Below, one piece after another: positions 32,012 through 43,919 of a stretch of 64,000 bases of DNA (position 1 is its first letter; every line of letters begins with the position of its first letter). The notes beneath the pieces were generated by a model. That model did no database searches. It was not told the origin of the DNA and was given only the letters and a program-made list of their open reading frames with translations. This DNA comes from Luscinia megarhynchos (lineage: Eukaryota; Chordata; Aves; Passeriformes; Turdidae), in the NCBI GenBank assembly GCA_034336665.1, contig JAPFBE010000081.1:1-64000 (forward strand), read 5' to 3'. The position numbers and the translations under genes are program-made.

Positions 32012-35000
32012 GTCCGGGGAAATTTGGGGGCTTTGGGGAAATTTGGGGTTTTTGGGGAAATTTGGGGTTTTGGGGGTTTTTAGTCAGAATTTGGGGGATT
32101 TTGGAATACATATTAGGAATTTAGGGTCATATTTAGGGGATTTAGGGTCAAAATTTGGGGATTTGGGGTCATAATTCTGTGGATTTTAGGGTCACATTTA
32201 GAGATATTTTGGGGGTTTTTTGGGTTTAGGGATTTTAGGGGGTTTTGGGGACTTTTTGGGGTTTTGGGGTCAGAATGGGGGATTTTGGGGGCCATATTTA
32301 GGAATTTAGGGTCAAAATTTCAGGGATTTAGGGTCAAAATTTGGGGATTAAGGGTCAAAATTTAGATTTGGGGGTCACATTTAGAGATATTTTGGGGTTT
32401 TTTGGGTTTGGGGATTTTGGGGTGAAAATTTGGGATTTTTGGGCTTTTGGGATTCAGAATTTGGGGGATTTTGGGGGAATATATTTAGGGGATTTAGGGT
32501 CAAAATTTGGGGATTTGGGGTCAAAATTTGGGGATTTGGGGGTCACATTTCAGGAATTTTTGGGGGTTTTGGGGGTTTTGGGGTTTGGGGTTTTTGGGGT
32601 TTTTTGGGGTTTTTGGGGTCAGAATTTGGGGGATTTTGGGGTGCAGTTTAGGGGATTTAGGGTCAAAATTTGGGGATTTGGGGTCAAAATTTCGGGATTT
32701 GGGGGTCACATTTCAGGAATTTTGGGGGGTTTTGGGGGTTTGGTTTTTGGGGATTTTGGGGTTTTAGCGTTTAGGGGTTTTTCGGGTTTGGAGCTCAAAT
32801 TTTGGGGGTTTTTGGGGTCAGAATTTGGGGGATTTTGAGGCCATATTTAGGGGGATTTAGGGTCGAAATTTGGGGATTTGGGGGTCATAATTTGAGGATT
32901 TGGGGGTCACATTTCAGGGAATTTTGGGGTTTTTGGGTTTTTGGGGGTTTTGGGTTTTTGGGGTTTTGGGTTTTTGGGTTTTGGGGTTTTTGGGGTGAAA
33001 ATTTGGGATTTTTGGGGTTTTGGGGTCAGGATTTAGGGGATTTTGGGGCCATATTTAGGGGGGATTTAGGGTCAAAATTTGGGGATTAAGGGTCAAAATT
33101 TGGGGATTTGGGGTCACATTTCAGGAATTTTGGGGGTTTTGGGGTTTTGGGGTTTGGGGGTTTTGGGGTTTTTGGGGTTTTTGGGGTCAGAATTTGGGGG
33201 GATTTTGGGAATGTATATTTAGGGATTTAGGGTCAAAATTTGGGGATTTGGGGGTCAAAATTCCGGGATTTGGGGTCACATTTCAGGGAATTTTGGGGGT
33301 TTTGGGGTTTGGTTTTTTGGGGATTTTGGGGTTTTTGGCGTTTGGGGTTTTGGTTTGGAGCTCAAATTTTGGGGGTTTTTGGGGTCAGAATTTGGGGGAT
33401 TTTGAGGCCATATTTAGGGGATTTAGGGTCGAAATTTGGGGATTTGGGGTCATAATTTGAGGATTTGGGGGTCACATTTCAGGGAATTTTGGGGTTTTTG
33501 GGTTTTTGGGGGTTTTGGGTTTTTGGGGTTTTTGGGTTTTTGGGTTTTGGGGTTTTTGGGGGTGAAAATTTGGGATTTTTGGGGTTTTGGGGTCAGGATT
33601 TGGGGGATTTTGGGGCCATATTTAGGGGATTTAGGGTCAAAATTTGGGGATTAAGGGTCAAAATTTGGGGATTTGGGGGTCACATTTAGAGATATTTTGG
33701 GGGTTTTGGGGTTTTGGGGTTTGGGGTTTTGGGGTTTGGGGGTTTTTGTGGTGAAAATTTGGGATTTTTGGGGTTTTCGGGAAGAGAATTTGGGGGTTTT
33801 GGGGTCATATTTAGGGGATTTAGGGCCAAAATTTGGGGATTTTGGGGTCACATTTCAGGGAGTTTTGGGGTTTTGGGGGTTTTGGGGTTTTGAGTTTTGG
33901 GGTTTCTGGGGTTTGGGGTTTTTGGGGGTTTGGGGGTCAAATTTTGGGGGATTTTGGGGTCTGGGGTTTAGGGGATTTAGGGTCAAAATTTGGGGATTTG
34001 GGGGTCAAAATTTGGGGATTTGGGGGGTCACATTTCAGGGAATTTTGGGGGGTTTTGGGGTTTTGGGGTTTGGGGTTTTTGGGGTTTTTTTGGGGTTTTT
34101 GGGGTCAGAATTTGGGGGATTTTGGGGCCATATTCAGGGGATTTAGGGTCAAAATTTGGGGATTTGGGGGTCATATTTCAGGGAGTTTTGGGGTTTTGAG
34201 TTTTGGGGTTTCTGGGGTTTGGGGTTTTGGGGGTTTGGGGGTCAAATTTTTGGGGGATTTTGGGGTCATATTTAGGGGATTTAGGGTCAAAATTTGGGGA
34301 TTTTGGGGGTCATATTTAGGGGATTTTGGGATCACATTTCAGGAATTTTGGGGTCAAAATTTGGGGGATTTTAGAGACCATATTTAGGGGGATTTAGGGT
34401 CAAAATTTGGGGGATTTGGGGTCAAAATTTGGGGATTTAGGGGGTCACATTTCAGGGAATTTTGGGGGTTTTGGGTTTTTGGGGGTTTTGGGTTTTTTGG
34501 GGTTTTGGGTTTTGGGTTTTGGGGTTTTGGGGTGAAAATTTGGGATTTTGGGGTTTTGGGGGTGACAATTTAGGGGATTTTAGGGATATATTTAGGGGAT
34601 TTAGGGTCAAAATTTGAGGATTTAGGATGAAAATTTGGGGATTTTGGGCTGTTTGGGGGTTTGGATTTTTGGGGCTTTGGGGTCAGGATTTGGGGGATTT
34701 TGGGGGCCATATTTAGGGGATTTAGGGTCAAAATTTGGGGATTTGGGGTCGCAATTTGTGGATTTTAGGGTCACATTTAGAGATATTTTGGGGTTTTTTT
34801 GAATTTGGGGTTTTTGGGGTGAAAATTTGGGATTTTGGGGTTTTGGGGATGAGAATTTGGGGGATTTTGGGGTCATATTTAGGGGATTTAGGGTCAAAAT
34901 TTGGGGGATTTGGGGGTCATATTTCAGGGAGTTTTGGGGTTTTGAGTTTTGGGGTTTCTGGGGTTTGGGGTTTTTGGGGTTTGGGGGTCAAATTTTAGGG

Positions 35001-37620
35001 GATTTTGGGGGTCATATTTAGGGGATTTAGGGTCAAAATTTGGGGATTTTAGGGTCACATTTAGAGATATTTTGGGGGTTTTGGGGGTTTTGGGGTTTGG
35101 GGTTTTTGGGGTTTGGGGTTTTTGGGGTGAAAATTTGGGATTTTTGGGGTTTTGGGGGTGAGAATTTGGGGGATTTTGGGGTCATATGTAGGGGATTTAG
35201 GGCCAAAATTTGGGGATTTGGGGTCAAAATTTGGGGATTTTGGGGTCACATTTCAGGGAATTTTGGGGTTTTGGGTTTTTTGGGGTTTTTGGTTTTTTGG
35301 TGTTTGGGGTTTTTTTGGGATTTTGGGGGTTTTGGGTTTTGGGGTTTTGGAGTTCTGGGGTTTTGGGTTTTGGGGATTTTAGGGTTAAAATTTGGGGGAT
35401 TTGGGGTCACAATTTGTGGATTTTAGGGTCACATTCAGAGATATTTTGGGGTTTTTAGGGTTTTTGGGGTTTGGGTTTGTTGGGTTTTGGGGTTTTTGGG
35501 GTGAAAATTTGGGATTTTTGGGGGTCAGAATTTGGGGGATTTTGGGGCCATATTTAGGGGATTTAGGGTCAAAATTTGGGGATTTGGGGGTCTAATTTGT
35601 GGATTTTGGGGTCACATTTAGAGATGTTTTGGGGGTTTTGGCTTTCTGGGGTTTGGGGTTTTGGTGCTTTGGGGTTTTTGGGGTTTGGGGTTTTTGGGGT
35701 GAAAATTTGGGATTTTTAGGTCAAAATTTAGGGGGTTTTGGGGTCATATTTAGGGGATTTAGAGCCAAAATTTGGGGATTTGGGGATCGCATTTCAGGGA
35801 ATTTTGGGGTTTAGGTCAAAATTTGGGGGGACTTAGGGTCATATTCCGGGGATTTTGGGGTTTTGGGGTTCAGGGGTTTTTGGGTTTTGAAGTTCTGGTG
35901 TTTTGGGTTTTGGGGGTTTTTGGCGTTTGGGGTTTTTGGGTTTTTGGGGTCAAAATTTGGGGGATTTTGGGGCCAAATCTAGGGGATTTAGAATTTCGAA
36001 ATTTGGGGGTTTGGGGTCAAAATTTTGGAATTTTGGGATCGCATTTCCGGGAATTTTGGGGTTTTGGGGGTTTGGGGGTTTGGGAGTTTTTGGGATAAAT
36101 TTGGGGTTTTTGGGGGTTCGGGAGTTTTGGGGTTTCTGGGGGTTTCTGGGGGTTTTGGGGTTTTGGGGTTTTGGGGGCCAGAATTTGGGAATTGGGGTCA
36201 AAATTTGGGGGATTTTTACCGATCGTATTCAGGGGATTTAGGGTCAAAATTTAGGGTTTGGGGTCAAAATTTGGGGATTTTGGGGTCACATTTCAGGGCA
36301 TTTGGAGGTTTTTGGGGTTCGGGAGTTTTGGGGGTTTTTGGGGTTTTGGGGTTTGGGGGCTTTGGGATGTTGGGGTTTTTGGGTTTTTGGGGTTTGGGGT
36401 CAAAATTTGGGGATTTGGGGAGTCACGTTTCAGGAATTTTGGGATTTTAGGGTTTTGGGGTTTTTGTTTTTTGGGGTTTTGGGATAAATTTGGGGTTTCT
36501 GGGGTTTGGGGTTTTGGGGGTCAAAATTTGCTGATTTTTGGCGTCCCATTTCAGGGAATTTAGGGTTTTTTGGGTTTTGGGGCTTTTGGGATAAATTTGG
36601 AAGTTTTTGGGGGTTCCGGGGTTTTGGGGTTTTGGAGTTTTGGGGGTTTTGGAGTTTGACGTTTGGGGATTTTGGGGGTCAAAATTTTGGGTTTTGGGAT
36701 TTTGAGGTTTTTGGGTTTGGGGGTTTTGAGTTTTTCGAGTTTTGGGGGTCAAAATTTGGGGATTTTGGGGTCAAAATTTGGGGTTTTAGGGTTTTGGGGT
36801 TTTGGAGTTTTGGAGTTTTTGGGATAAATTCCGGGGTTTTGGGGTTCGAGGTTTTGAGGATTTTGGGGTTTGGGGTTTTGGGGTTTTGGGTTTTGGGGTT
36901 TTGGGGTTTTGGAGTTTGAGGTTTGGGGGTCAAAATTTTGGGTTTTGGGTTTTTAGGGGGTTTTGGGGGTCAAAATGTGGACTTTTGGGTTTTGGGGTTT
37001 TTGGGGTTTTGGGTTTTGGGGTCAAAATTTGGGGGTTTGGGTCTTTGGGGGTTTTGGGGTTTTGGGGTTTTTGGGGTTTTTGGGGTTTTGGGGTTTAAGT
37101 TTTGGGGTCAAAATTTTGGGTTTTGGGTTTTTAGGGGTTTTGGGGTCAAAATTTGGACTTTTGGGTTTTGGGGATTTTTGGGGTTTTGAGGTTTGGGGGT
37201 CAAAATTTGGGGGTTTGGGTGTTTTGGGGGTTTTTGGGGTTTGGGGGTTTTGGGATTTGGGGTCAAAATTTGGAGTTTTGGGTTTGGGGGTTTTGGGGTC
37301 AAAATTTGGGGTTTTGGGATTTTTGGGGTTTGGATGTTTTGGGAATTTTTTTGGGGTTTTGCAGCTTTTGGTTTTTGGGGGTTTTTCAGTTTTGGGTTTT
37401 ATTGGTTTTGGGGGTTTGGGGTCACATTTAGGAGATTTTGGAGTAAAATTTGGGGGATTTTGGGGTCCCAGTTTGGGGGATTTGGAATCCAATTTTGGGG
37501 ATTTTTGGGGTCCCCATTTGGGGTCATAATTTGGGGTTTTGGGGTTTTGAGGTTTTGAACTTTTGGGGGTCAAAATTTGGGGATTTTTGGGAGATTGGGG
37601 ATTTTGGGGGTCCCATTCTT
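32012..37620. repeat. FOXH1 intron 2: 5.5-kb TTTTGGGG-rich array
   Basis: The plus strand is dominated by G runs of three to five separated by T/A (GGGGATTTGGGGTCAAAATT, TTTTGGGGTTTTGGGG). A higher-order unit of roughly 230-280 bp recurs between about 32.1 and 36.3 kb. It contains a GGGGATTTAGGGTCAAAA segment, a GTCACATTTCAGGAATTTT or GTCACATTTAGAGATATTTT segment, a pure TTTTGGGG stretch, and GGTGAAAATTTGGGATTTT. From 36.3 kb the unit shortens and the pure TTTTGGGG component dominates. Confidence 0.9.
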
Positions 37621-39300
37621 GTGGAGTTTTGGGGTCTCACCCTGAAATTTTGGATTCCCAACCAGGAATTTTTTAGGGTTTTGGGTTGAATCCTGTGATT
37701 TTTTGGTTTTGGGAATTTTTGGGGGTCCTGAGTGGAATCCCGGAATTCTTGGGGTGGAATCCTGGGATTTTGGGGGGGGATTTGGGTTGAAACCTGGAAT
37801 TTTTTGGGGTCCCTCATGGGATTTTTTGGGGGTTTTGGCTGAAATCCAAAAATTTTTGGGGTCCCCACCTGGAATTTTTGGGATTTTTGGTGGAATCCCA
37901 GAATTTTTGGGTGAATTTTTTTTTTTTTTAGGTGGATCCAGAATTTTTTGGGTCTTGGGTGGAAACCCAAAATTTTTGGGATCCATTATGGGATATTTTT
38001 GGTGTTTTGAGTGAAATCCAAGAATTTTTGGGTCCCACCTGGAATTTTTTGGGATTTTAGGCGGAATCCCCGAATTTTTTTGGGTGCAATCCCAGAATTT
38101 TTGGGCATTTTTGGATCCAACCTGGAATTTTTTGGGTCTTGGGTGGGATCCCGGAATTTTTGGGGTCCCATCAGGAATTTTTGGGGTTTTGGCTGAAATC
38201 CTGGAATTTTTGGGGTCCCTCATGGGGTTTTTTTGGGTTTTGGCTGAAATCCAAAAATTTTTGGGGTCTCACAGGGAATTTTTGGTGGAACCCCAGAATT
38301 TCTTGGGTTTTTGAGTGGAATCCTGGAATTTTTGGGTGCAATCCCAGAATTTTTTAGGTGGAATCCCGGGATTTTTTGAGTTCCCACCCAGAATTTTTTG
38401 GGTCTTGGGTAGAAACCCAGAATTTTTGGGGTCCCATTGGAAATTTTTGGGGTTTTGGCTGAAATCCTGGAATTTTGGGGTCCCTCATGGGGTTTTTCTG
38501 GGTTTTGGCTGAAATCCCGGAATTTTTGGGGTCTCACAGGGAATTTTTAGGATTTTAGGTGGAATCCGAGAATTTCTTCGTTTTTGGGTGAAATCCTGGA
38601 ATTTTTTAGGTGGAATCCCGGGATTTTTTGAGTTCCCACCCAGAATTTTTTGGGTCTTGAGTGGAAACCCAGAATTTTTGGGGTCCCATCAGAAAATTTT
38701 TGGATTTTGGCTGAAATCCCGGAATTTTTGGGGTCTCACAGGGAATTTTTGGTGGAATCCCAGAATTTCTCGGGTTTTTGAGTGGAATCCTGGAATTTTT
38801 GGCTGAAATCCCAGAATTTTTTCGATGGAATCCCGGGATTTTTTGAGTTCCCACCCAGAATTTTTTGGGTCTTGGGTGGAAACCCAAAATTTTTGGGATC
38901 CATTATGGGATTTTTTTGGGGGTTTTGAGCGGAATCTTTCAATTTTTGGGGTCCCACTTGGAATTTTTGGGATTTTAGGCGGAATCCCCGAATTTTTTTG
39001 GGTGCAATCCCAGAATTTTTGGGGATTTTTGGATCCAACCTGGAATTTTTTGGGTCTTGGGTGAGATCCCGGAATTTTTGGGGTCCCATCAGAAAATTTT
39101 GGGGATTTTGGCTGAAATCCTGGAATTTTGGGGTCCCTCATGGGGTTTTTCTGGGTTTTGGCTGAAATCCCAGAATTTTTGGGGTCTCACAGGGAATTTT
39201 TGGTGGAACCCCAGAATTTCTTGGGTTTTTGAGTGGAATCCTGCAATTTTCGTGTGGAAATCCCGGGATTTTTTGTATGAAATTCCGGATTTTTGTGTGA
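37621..39300. repeat. FOXH1 intron 2: GGAATTTTTGGGGTCCC array
   Basis: Different units from the preceding block: GGAATCCTGGAATTTTTGGG, GGTGGAATCCCAGAATTTTT, TTTTGGGTTTTGGCTGAAAT. Composite units of roughly 260 bp and longer repeat, for example 38270-38520 against 38750-38900 and 39175-39250. About 90 bp of less repetitive T/C-rich sequence follows, ending in the exon 3 acceptor CCCCGCAG. Confidence 0.85.
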
Positions 39301-39391
39301 AATTCCGGATTTTTTCAGGATTCTCTCTAACCCCCCTAATTTTCGGGGTCCCCCCCCAATTTCTGACCCCCCCAATTTATCCCCCCCGCAG

Positions 39392-39942
39392 GTGCTGAAG
39401 GACCCCTCAAGCCGCAGTCCAAGGGCAATTTCTGGACCGTGGACGTGTCAGCGGATCCCGCCGGCAGCTTGCGGCTGCAGAACACGGCGGTGGCGCTGGG
39501 GGGGTCCCGCCCCGGTGCCGGTTCCGCTCCCGGTTCCGCCCCCGGTGCCGCCCCCGGTACCGCCCCCCGCCCCCGTTCGTCCCGGACCTCGCCCCCGTTC
39601 GTGCTTTTGGGGGCGCCGCTACCCCCCCCGCCCCCCGCGGCCCCCCCAAATTCCAACTTCTCCATCGCCTCCTTGCTCCGCCCCACGCCGCCCCCTCCCC
39701 AAATTTGGGGGGCGCTCCCCTCCTCCCACAGCTCGGGGGGCGCCCCCAACGCTGTAGCGCCCGCGGGGGGGGCGCCCCAAATTTTGGGTTGGGGTTGGGG
39801 TGGGGGGGGGATGGGAGCGGCGCCCCCAACGCCGGGGGAGCCCCAAAATTGGGGGGAGGGGGCGGATTTGGGGGCGCCGCCCAACAAGAGCGTGTTCGAC
39901 GTTTGGCTGAGTCACCCCGGGGATATCGCCATAAGGGGCTGA
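39392..39942 (+). CDS. FOXH1: FOXH1 exon 3: forkhead wing, eh1-like motif and SMAD-interaction motif
   Basis: The exon opens VLKDP, then after one missing C in GACCCCTCAAG reads LKPQSKGNFWTVDVSADPAG and LRLQNTAV, the end of the forkhead domain. A Pro/Gly/Ala-rich linker follows, then SNFSIASLLRP, an eh1/FSI-x-SLL type motif that in FOXH1 is linked to Groucho-type corepression. Near the C-terminus PPNKSVFDVWLSHPGDIA is the SMAD-interaction motif, with the PPNK and W-x-SHP core intact. The stop is TGA at 39940-39942. The frame from 39439 to the stop is fully open. About 180 residues are encoded here. The intact C-terminus argues that the gene is functional and that the missing base is an error. 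Confidence 0.93.
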
Positions 39943-40500
39943 TGACGTCATCGGGGCGCCCCGAATTTGGGTTTTGGGAGGGGGGTCCTTAAAATCAACA
40001 CCCGAAATTTGGGGGTGTCAACCCCGAAAATCGCATTTTTTTTACTAAATTCCGAAAAATTGAGTCTAAAAACCTTCAAATTTGGGGTGTGTATGGAAAT
40101 TTGGGGTGATGACGTCATCGCGGTGCCCCAAAAATTTGGGGGGGTCTCTGAAATCAACACCCAAAATTTTGGGGTGTCACACCCCAAAAATCACATTTTT
40201 TAAAACTAAATTCCGCAAAATTGAGTCTAAAAACCTTCAAATTTGGGGTGTACATGGAAATTTGGGGTGATGACGTCATCGCGGTACCCCAAAAATTTTG
40301 GGGGGGTCTCTGAAACCAACACCCGAAATTTGGGGATGTCCCCCCCCAAATTCGAGGTTTTTTGGACTCAATCCCCCAAAATTTGTGTCTAAAACCTCCC
40401 AAATTTGGGGTGTAAAGGGAAATTTGGGTGATGACGTCACCATCGGGATGACGTCATCGCTGTCACCACCCCTCAAATCGCGTGTCCCCTCCGCAATAAA
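39943..40500 (+). promoter_or_regulatory. FOXH1: FOXH1 3' UTR: ~161-bp tandem repeat with five CRE palindromes and a poly(A) signal
   Basis: TGACGTCA occurs at 39943, 40110, 40271, 40432 and 40449. The first four are spaced 167, 161 and 161 bp within a tandem repeat that also carries AAATTTGGGGTGT and CCCCAAAAATTTTGGGG (an inverted repeat able to form a hairpin in RNA). The first CRE begins right after the stop codon. A canonical AATAAA at 40495-40500 is the likely FOXH1 poly(A) signal. In DNA these are perfect CREB/ATF sites; whether they are used is inference. Confidence 0.8.
40495..40500 (+). terminator. FOXH1: FOXH1 polyadenylation signal AATAAA
   Basis: Canonical hexamer about 550 bp after the FOXH1 stop, at the end of the CRE repeat and directly before the next minisatellite. 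Confidence 0.7.
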
Positions 40501-40519
40501 AGGGTTCCAGTTACTCCCA

Positions 40520-40967
40520 GTTTGGCCCTTAGTTTGGTCCTCAGTTAATCCCAGTTCCATCCCAGTCCCTCCCAGTTAATCCCAGTCCCTCCCAGTCCTT
40601 CCCAGTTAATCCCAGTCCATCCCAGTTAATCCCAGTCCCTCCCAGTCCCTCCCAGTCCCTCCCAGTCCATCCCAGTCCATCCCAGTCCCTCCCAGTCCCT
40701 CCCAGTCCCTCCCAGTTCATCCCAGTCCCTCCCAGTTGATCCCAGTCCATCCCAGTCCCTCCCAGTCCCTCCCAGTCCATCCCAGTCCATCCCAGTCCAT
40801 CCCAGTCCCTCCCAGTCCCTCCCAGTCCATCCCAGTCCATCCCAGTCCCTCCCAGTCCATCCCAGTCCATCCCAGTCCATCCCAGTCCCTCCCAGTCCAT
40901 CCCAGTTAATCCCAGTCCCTCCCAGTCCATCCCAGTCCATCCCAGTCCATCCCAGTCCCTCCATTTG
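40520..40967. repeat. 10-bp minisatellite CCCAGTCCAT / CCCAGTCCCT (C-rich orientation)
   Basis: About 450 bp of very regular ten-base units, mostly CCCAGTCCCT and CCCAGTCCAT with some CCCAGTTAAT. The units are the exact reverse complements of ATGGACTGGG and AGGGACTGGG, which make up the array in TONSL intron 2 at 50.3-51.2 kb. Confidence 0.95.
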
Positions 40968-43505
40968 GAATTTCGGGGTCCTGAGGGCACTGGGAGCAAA
41001 CTGGGATTTACTGGGAGCGAACTGGGAGTCACTGGGAGCTACTGGGACATACTGGGAGTGAACTGGGATGCACTGGAAGTTACTGGGAGTTACTGGGATG
41101 GGGATACTGGGAATACTGGGAGCAAACTGGGATTTAGTGGGAGTCACTGGGAGCTACTGGGATTTACTGGGATTACTGGGAGTGAACTGGGAGTCACTGG
41201 GAGTTACTGGAAGTTGCTGGGATGAGGTCAAAGGGGTTACTGGGAGCACTGGGAATACTGGGATGGGATACTGGGAGCAAACTGGGATTTACTGGGAGGG
41301 AACTGGGAGCACTGGGAGTTACTGGGATTTACTGGGAGTGAACTGGGATGTACTGGGATGTACTGGGAGTTACTGGGTGCGAATTGGGATTTACTGGGAG
41401 TCACTGGGGGCTACTGGGAGTGAACTGGGAGCTACTGGGAGCACTGGGATGGGGATACTGGGAGCACTGGGAGCAAACTGGGATTTACTGGGAATGAACT
41501 GGGAGTTACTGGGATCTACTGGGAGCAAACTGGGATTTACTGGGAGTTACTGGATGTGCACTGGGAGTTACTGGGATGAGTTTAGGAGGGTTACTGGGAG
41601 CACTGGGAGTGAACTGGGATGGGGTACTGGGGATACTGGGAGTCAGTGGGAGTGACCTGGGAGTCAACTGGGACTTACTGGGAATGAACTGGGATTTACT
41701 GGGAGTGAACTGGGATGAATTGAAGGGGTTACTGGGAGCACTGGGATTTACCAGGAGCATTGGGAGCAAACTGGTATTTACTGGGATTCACTGGGAATGT
41801 ACTGGGAATGAACTGGGAGTTACTGGGAGGGACTGGGAGTTATTGGGAGTGAACTGGGAGTTCCTGGGAGTGAACTGGGAGTTACTGGGAGTTACTGGGA
41901 TTAACTGGGATTTACTGGGAGTGAACTGGGATTTACTGGGATTTACTGGGAATGAACTGGGAGTGAACTGGGAGTAACTGGGAATGCACTGGGATTTATT
42001 GGAGTGAACTGGAAGTTACTGGGAGTTACTGGGATGGGGATACGGGGAGCACTGGGATTTACTGGGAATGAACTGGGAGTTACTGGGATTCACTGGGATT
42101 CACTGGAATGAACTGGGAATGAACTGGGAACAAACTGGGATTTATTTGGATTTACTGGGCATAAACTGGGATATACTGGGAGTGAACTGGGAGTTACTGG
42201 GAGTTACTGGGATTAATAGGGACTTACTGGGAATGAACTGGGACTTACTGGGAATGAACTGGGATTTACTGGGATATACTGGGATTTACTGGGATATACT
42301 GGGATTTACTGGGAATGAACTGGGAGTTACTGGGAATGAACTGAGATTGACTGGGAGTTACTGGGAGTGAACGGGGAGTTACTGGGAACGGACTGGGATT
42401 AACTGGGAACGAATTGGGAGTCACTGGGATTTACTGGAATTTACTGGGAATGAACTGGGATTTACTGGGAGTGAAATGAACTGGGATTTACTGGGAATGA
42501 ACTGGGATTTACTGGGAGTGAAATGAACTGGGATTCACTGGGAATGAACTGGGAGTTACTGGGAGTTACTGGGAATGAACTGGGATTTACTGGGAGTGAA
42601 ATGAACTGGCATTTACTGGGATTTACTGGGAATGAACTGGGATTTACTGGGAGTTACTGGGAATGAACTGGGATTTACTGGGAGTGAAATGAACTGGCAT
42701 TTACTGGGATTTACTGGGAATGAACTGGGATTTACTGGGAGTTACTGGGAATGAACTGGGATTTACTGGGAGTTACTGGGAGTAAACGGGGAGTTACTGG
42801 GAACGGACTGGGATTAACTGGGAACGAACTGGGAGTCACTGGGATTTACTGGAATTTACTGGGAATGAACTGGGATTTACTGGGAGTGAAATGAACTGGG
42901 ATTTACTGGGATTAACTGGGAACGAACTGGGAGTCACTGGGACTTACTGGGAATGAACTGGGATTTACTTGGAGTGAACTGGGAGTTACTGGGAATGAAC
43001 TGGGAATGAACTGGGAATGAACTGGGATTGAACTGGGATTTATGGGAGTGAACTGGGAGTTACTGGGAGTTACTGGGAATGAACTGGGAGTTAGTGGGAA
43101 TGAACTGGGGTTTACTGGGAATGAACTGGGATTTATGGGAGTGAAATGAACAAGGATTTACTGGGATTTACTGGGACTTACTGGGAATGAACTGGGATTT
43201 TCTGGGACTTAGTGGAAGCGAACTGGGAGTTACTGGGAATGAACTGGGAGTTACTGGAATTTACTGGGACTTACTGGGAATGAACTGCGATTTACTGGGA
43301 ATGAACTGGCATTTACTGGGAGTGAACTGGGAGTAACTGGGAATGAACTGGGAGTCACTGGGAGTGGAATGAACTGGGATTCACTGGAATTTACTGGGAA
43401 TGAACTGGGATTTACTGGGAGTGAAATGAACTGGGATTTACTGGGATTTACTGGGAATGAACTGGGATTTACTGGGATTTACTGGGATTTACTGGGAGTT
43501 ACTGG
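40968..43505. repeat. ACTGGGA minisatellite in the opposite orientation
   Basis: After about 20 bp of unique spacer (CCATTTGGAATTTCGGGGTC) the repeats resume with the ACTGGG strand uppermost: ACTGGGATTTACTGGGAATG, AACTGGGAGTTACTGGGAG and similar, in 10-12 bp steps. So CCCAGT-type units face ACTGGG-type units across a short centre. The array runs up to the CTCF-like site before TONSL. Confidence 0.93.
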
Positions 43506-43518
43506 GAGTCACCGGCAG

Positions 43519-43533
43519 CCACCAGGGGGCGCC
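43519..43533 (+). promoter_or_regulatory. CTCF-like core motif CCACCAGGGGGCGCC
   Basis: The fifteen bases match the vertebrate CTCF core consensus very closely. The motif sits exactly at the end of the 3-kb minisatellite and about 200 bp before the TONSL start codon, a common place for a boundary site. Binding is not shown by sequence alone. Confidence 0.7.
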
Positions 43534-43737
43534 ACCCGTTCCCATGATGCCCCGCGGCGCTGCGGGCAATGCGGAAGCGCCTTTTCCCGCCTCGCTCAGG
43601 TGGGCGTGGCTTCCCCCGCTGACCAATAGGAGCGGCCGCCGCCGCTTTGCCGCGCGCTGATTGGTGGAGACGCAGTTCCCGCCCTTCCCTCAGCCAATCA
43701 GAGCGCGAGGGGGGCGTGGCCTCGGCCAGCGGCGGGA
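43534..43737 (+). promoter_or_regulatory. TONSL: TONSL CpG-island promoter
   Basis: GC-rich, CpG-rich, no TATA. CCAAT at about 43622 and 43694, an inverted one (ATTGG) near 43660. E2F-like TTTCCCGCC at 43583-43591 and GGCGGGAA just before the ATG. CCAAT plus E2F sites fit a gene for replication-fork repair, but this is inference from motifs. Confidence 0.75.
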
Positions 43738-43780
43738 ATGGCGGCCGAGCTGAGCGCTGAGGCGGCGCGGGAGATCCGCC
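43738..43780 (+). CDS. TONSL: TONSL exon 1
   Basis: TONSL, with MMS22L, protects stalled replication forks and reads histone H4 unmodified at Lys20 in the nucleus. An ATG in good context (GGGAATGGCGG) encodes MAAELSAEAAREIR, then the donor CCGTGAGT splits the next codon (C|AA, Gln). Joined to exon 2 this gives REIRQLQKSKGKFRDLG, which parallels the TONSL N-terminus (R-E-L-R-Q-L-S-K-A-K). The exon is short, as expected, and is preceded by a CpG-island promoter. Confidence 0.82.
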
Positions 43781-43919
43781 GTGAGTCGGGGTTGTCGTGG
43801 CGGTCAGCGCGGATTAAATGGCGATTAACGGGGTGGAAGGAGGGGCGGGCGCCCTCAGGGTTCGGGGAGTCCTTGCCGAGCTGGTCCCCTCAGGATTTCA
43901 CCCGCCTCAGGGCGCCGTA
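43781..43919. other. Start of TONSL intron 1, single copy
   Basis: About 140 bp of unique GC-rich sequence continuing the CpG island. No further exon-like signal is visible. Confidence 0.6.

Noticed and set aside
40520..43505. CRISPR-like regular array
   Set aside because: Units are 10-12 bp with no unique spacers of constant length, in a eukaryotic intergenic region; it is an ordinary minisatellite.
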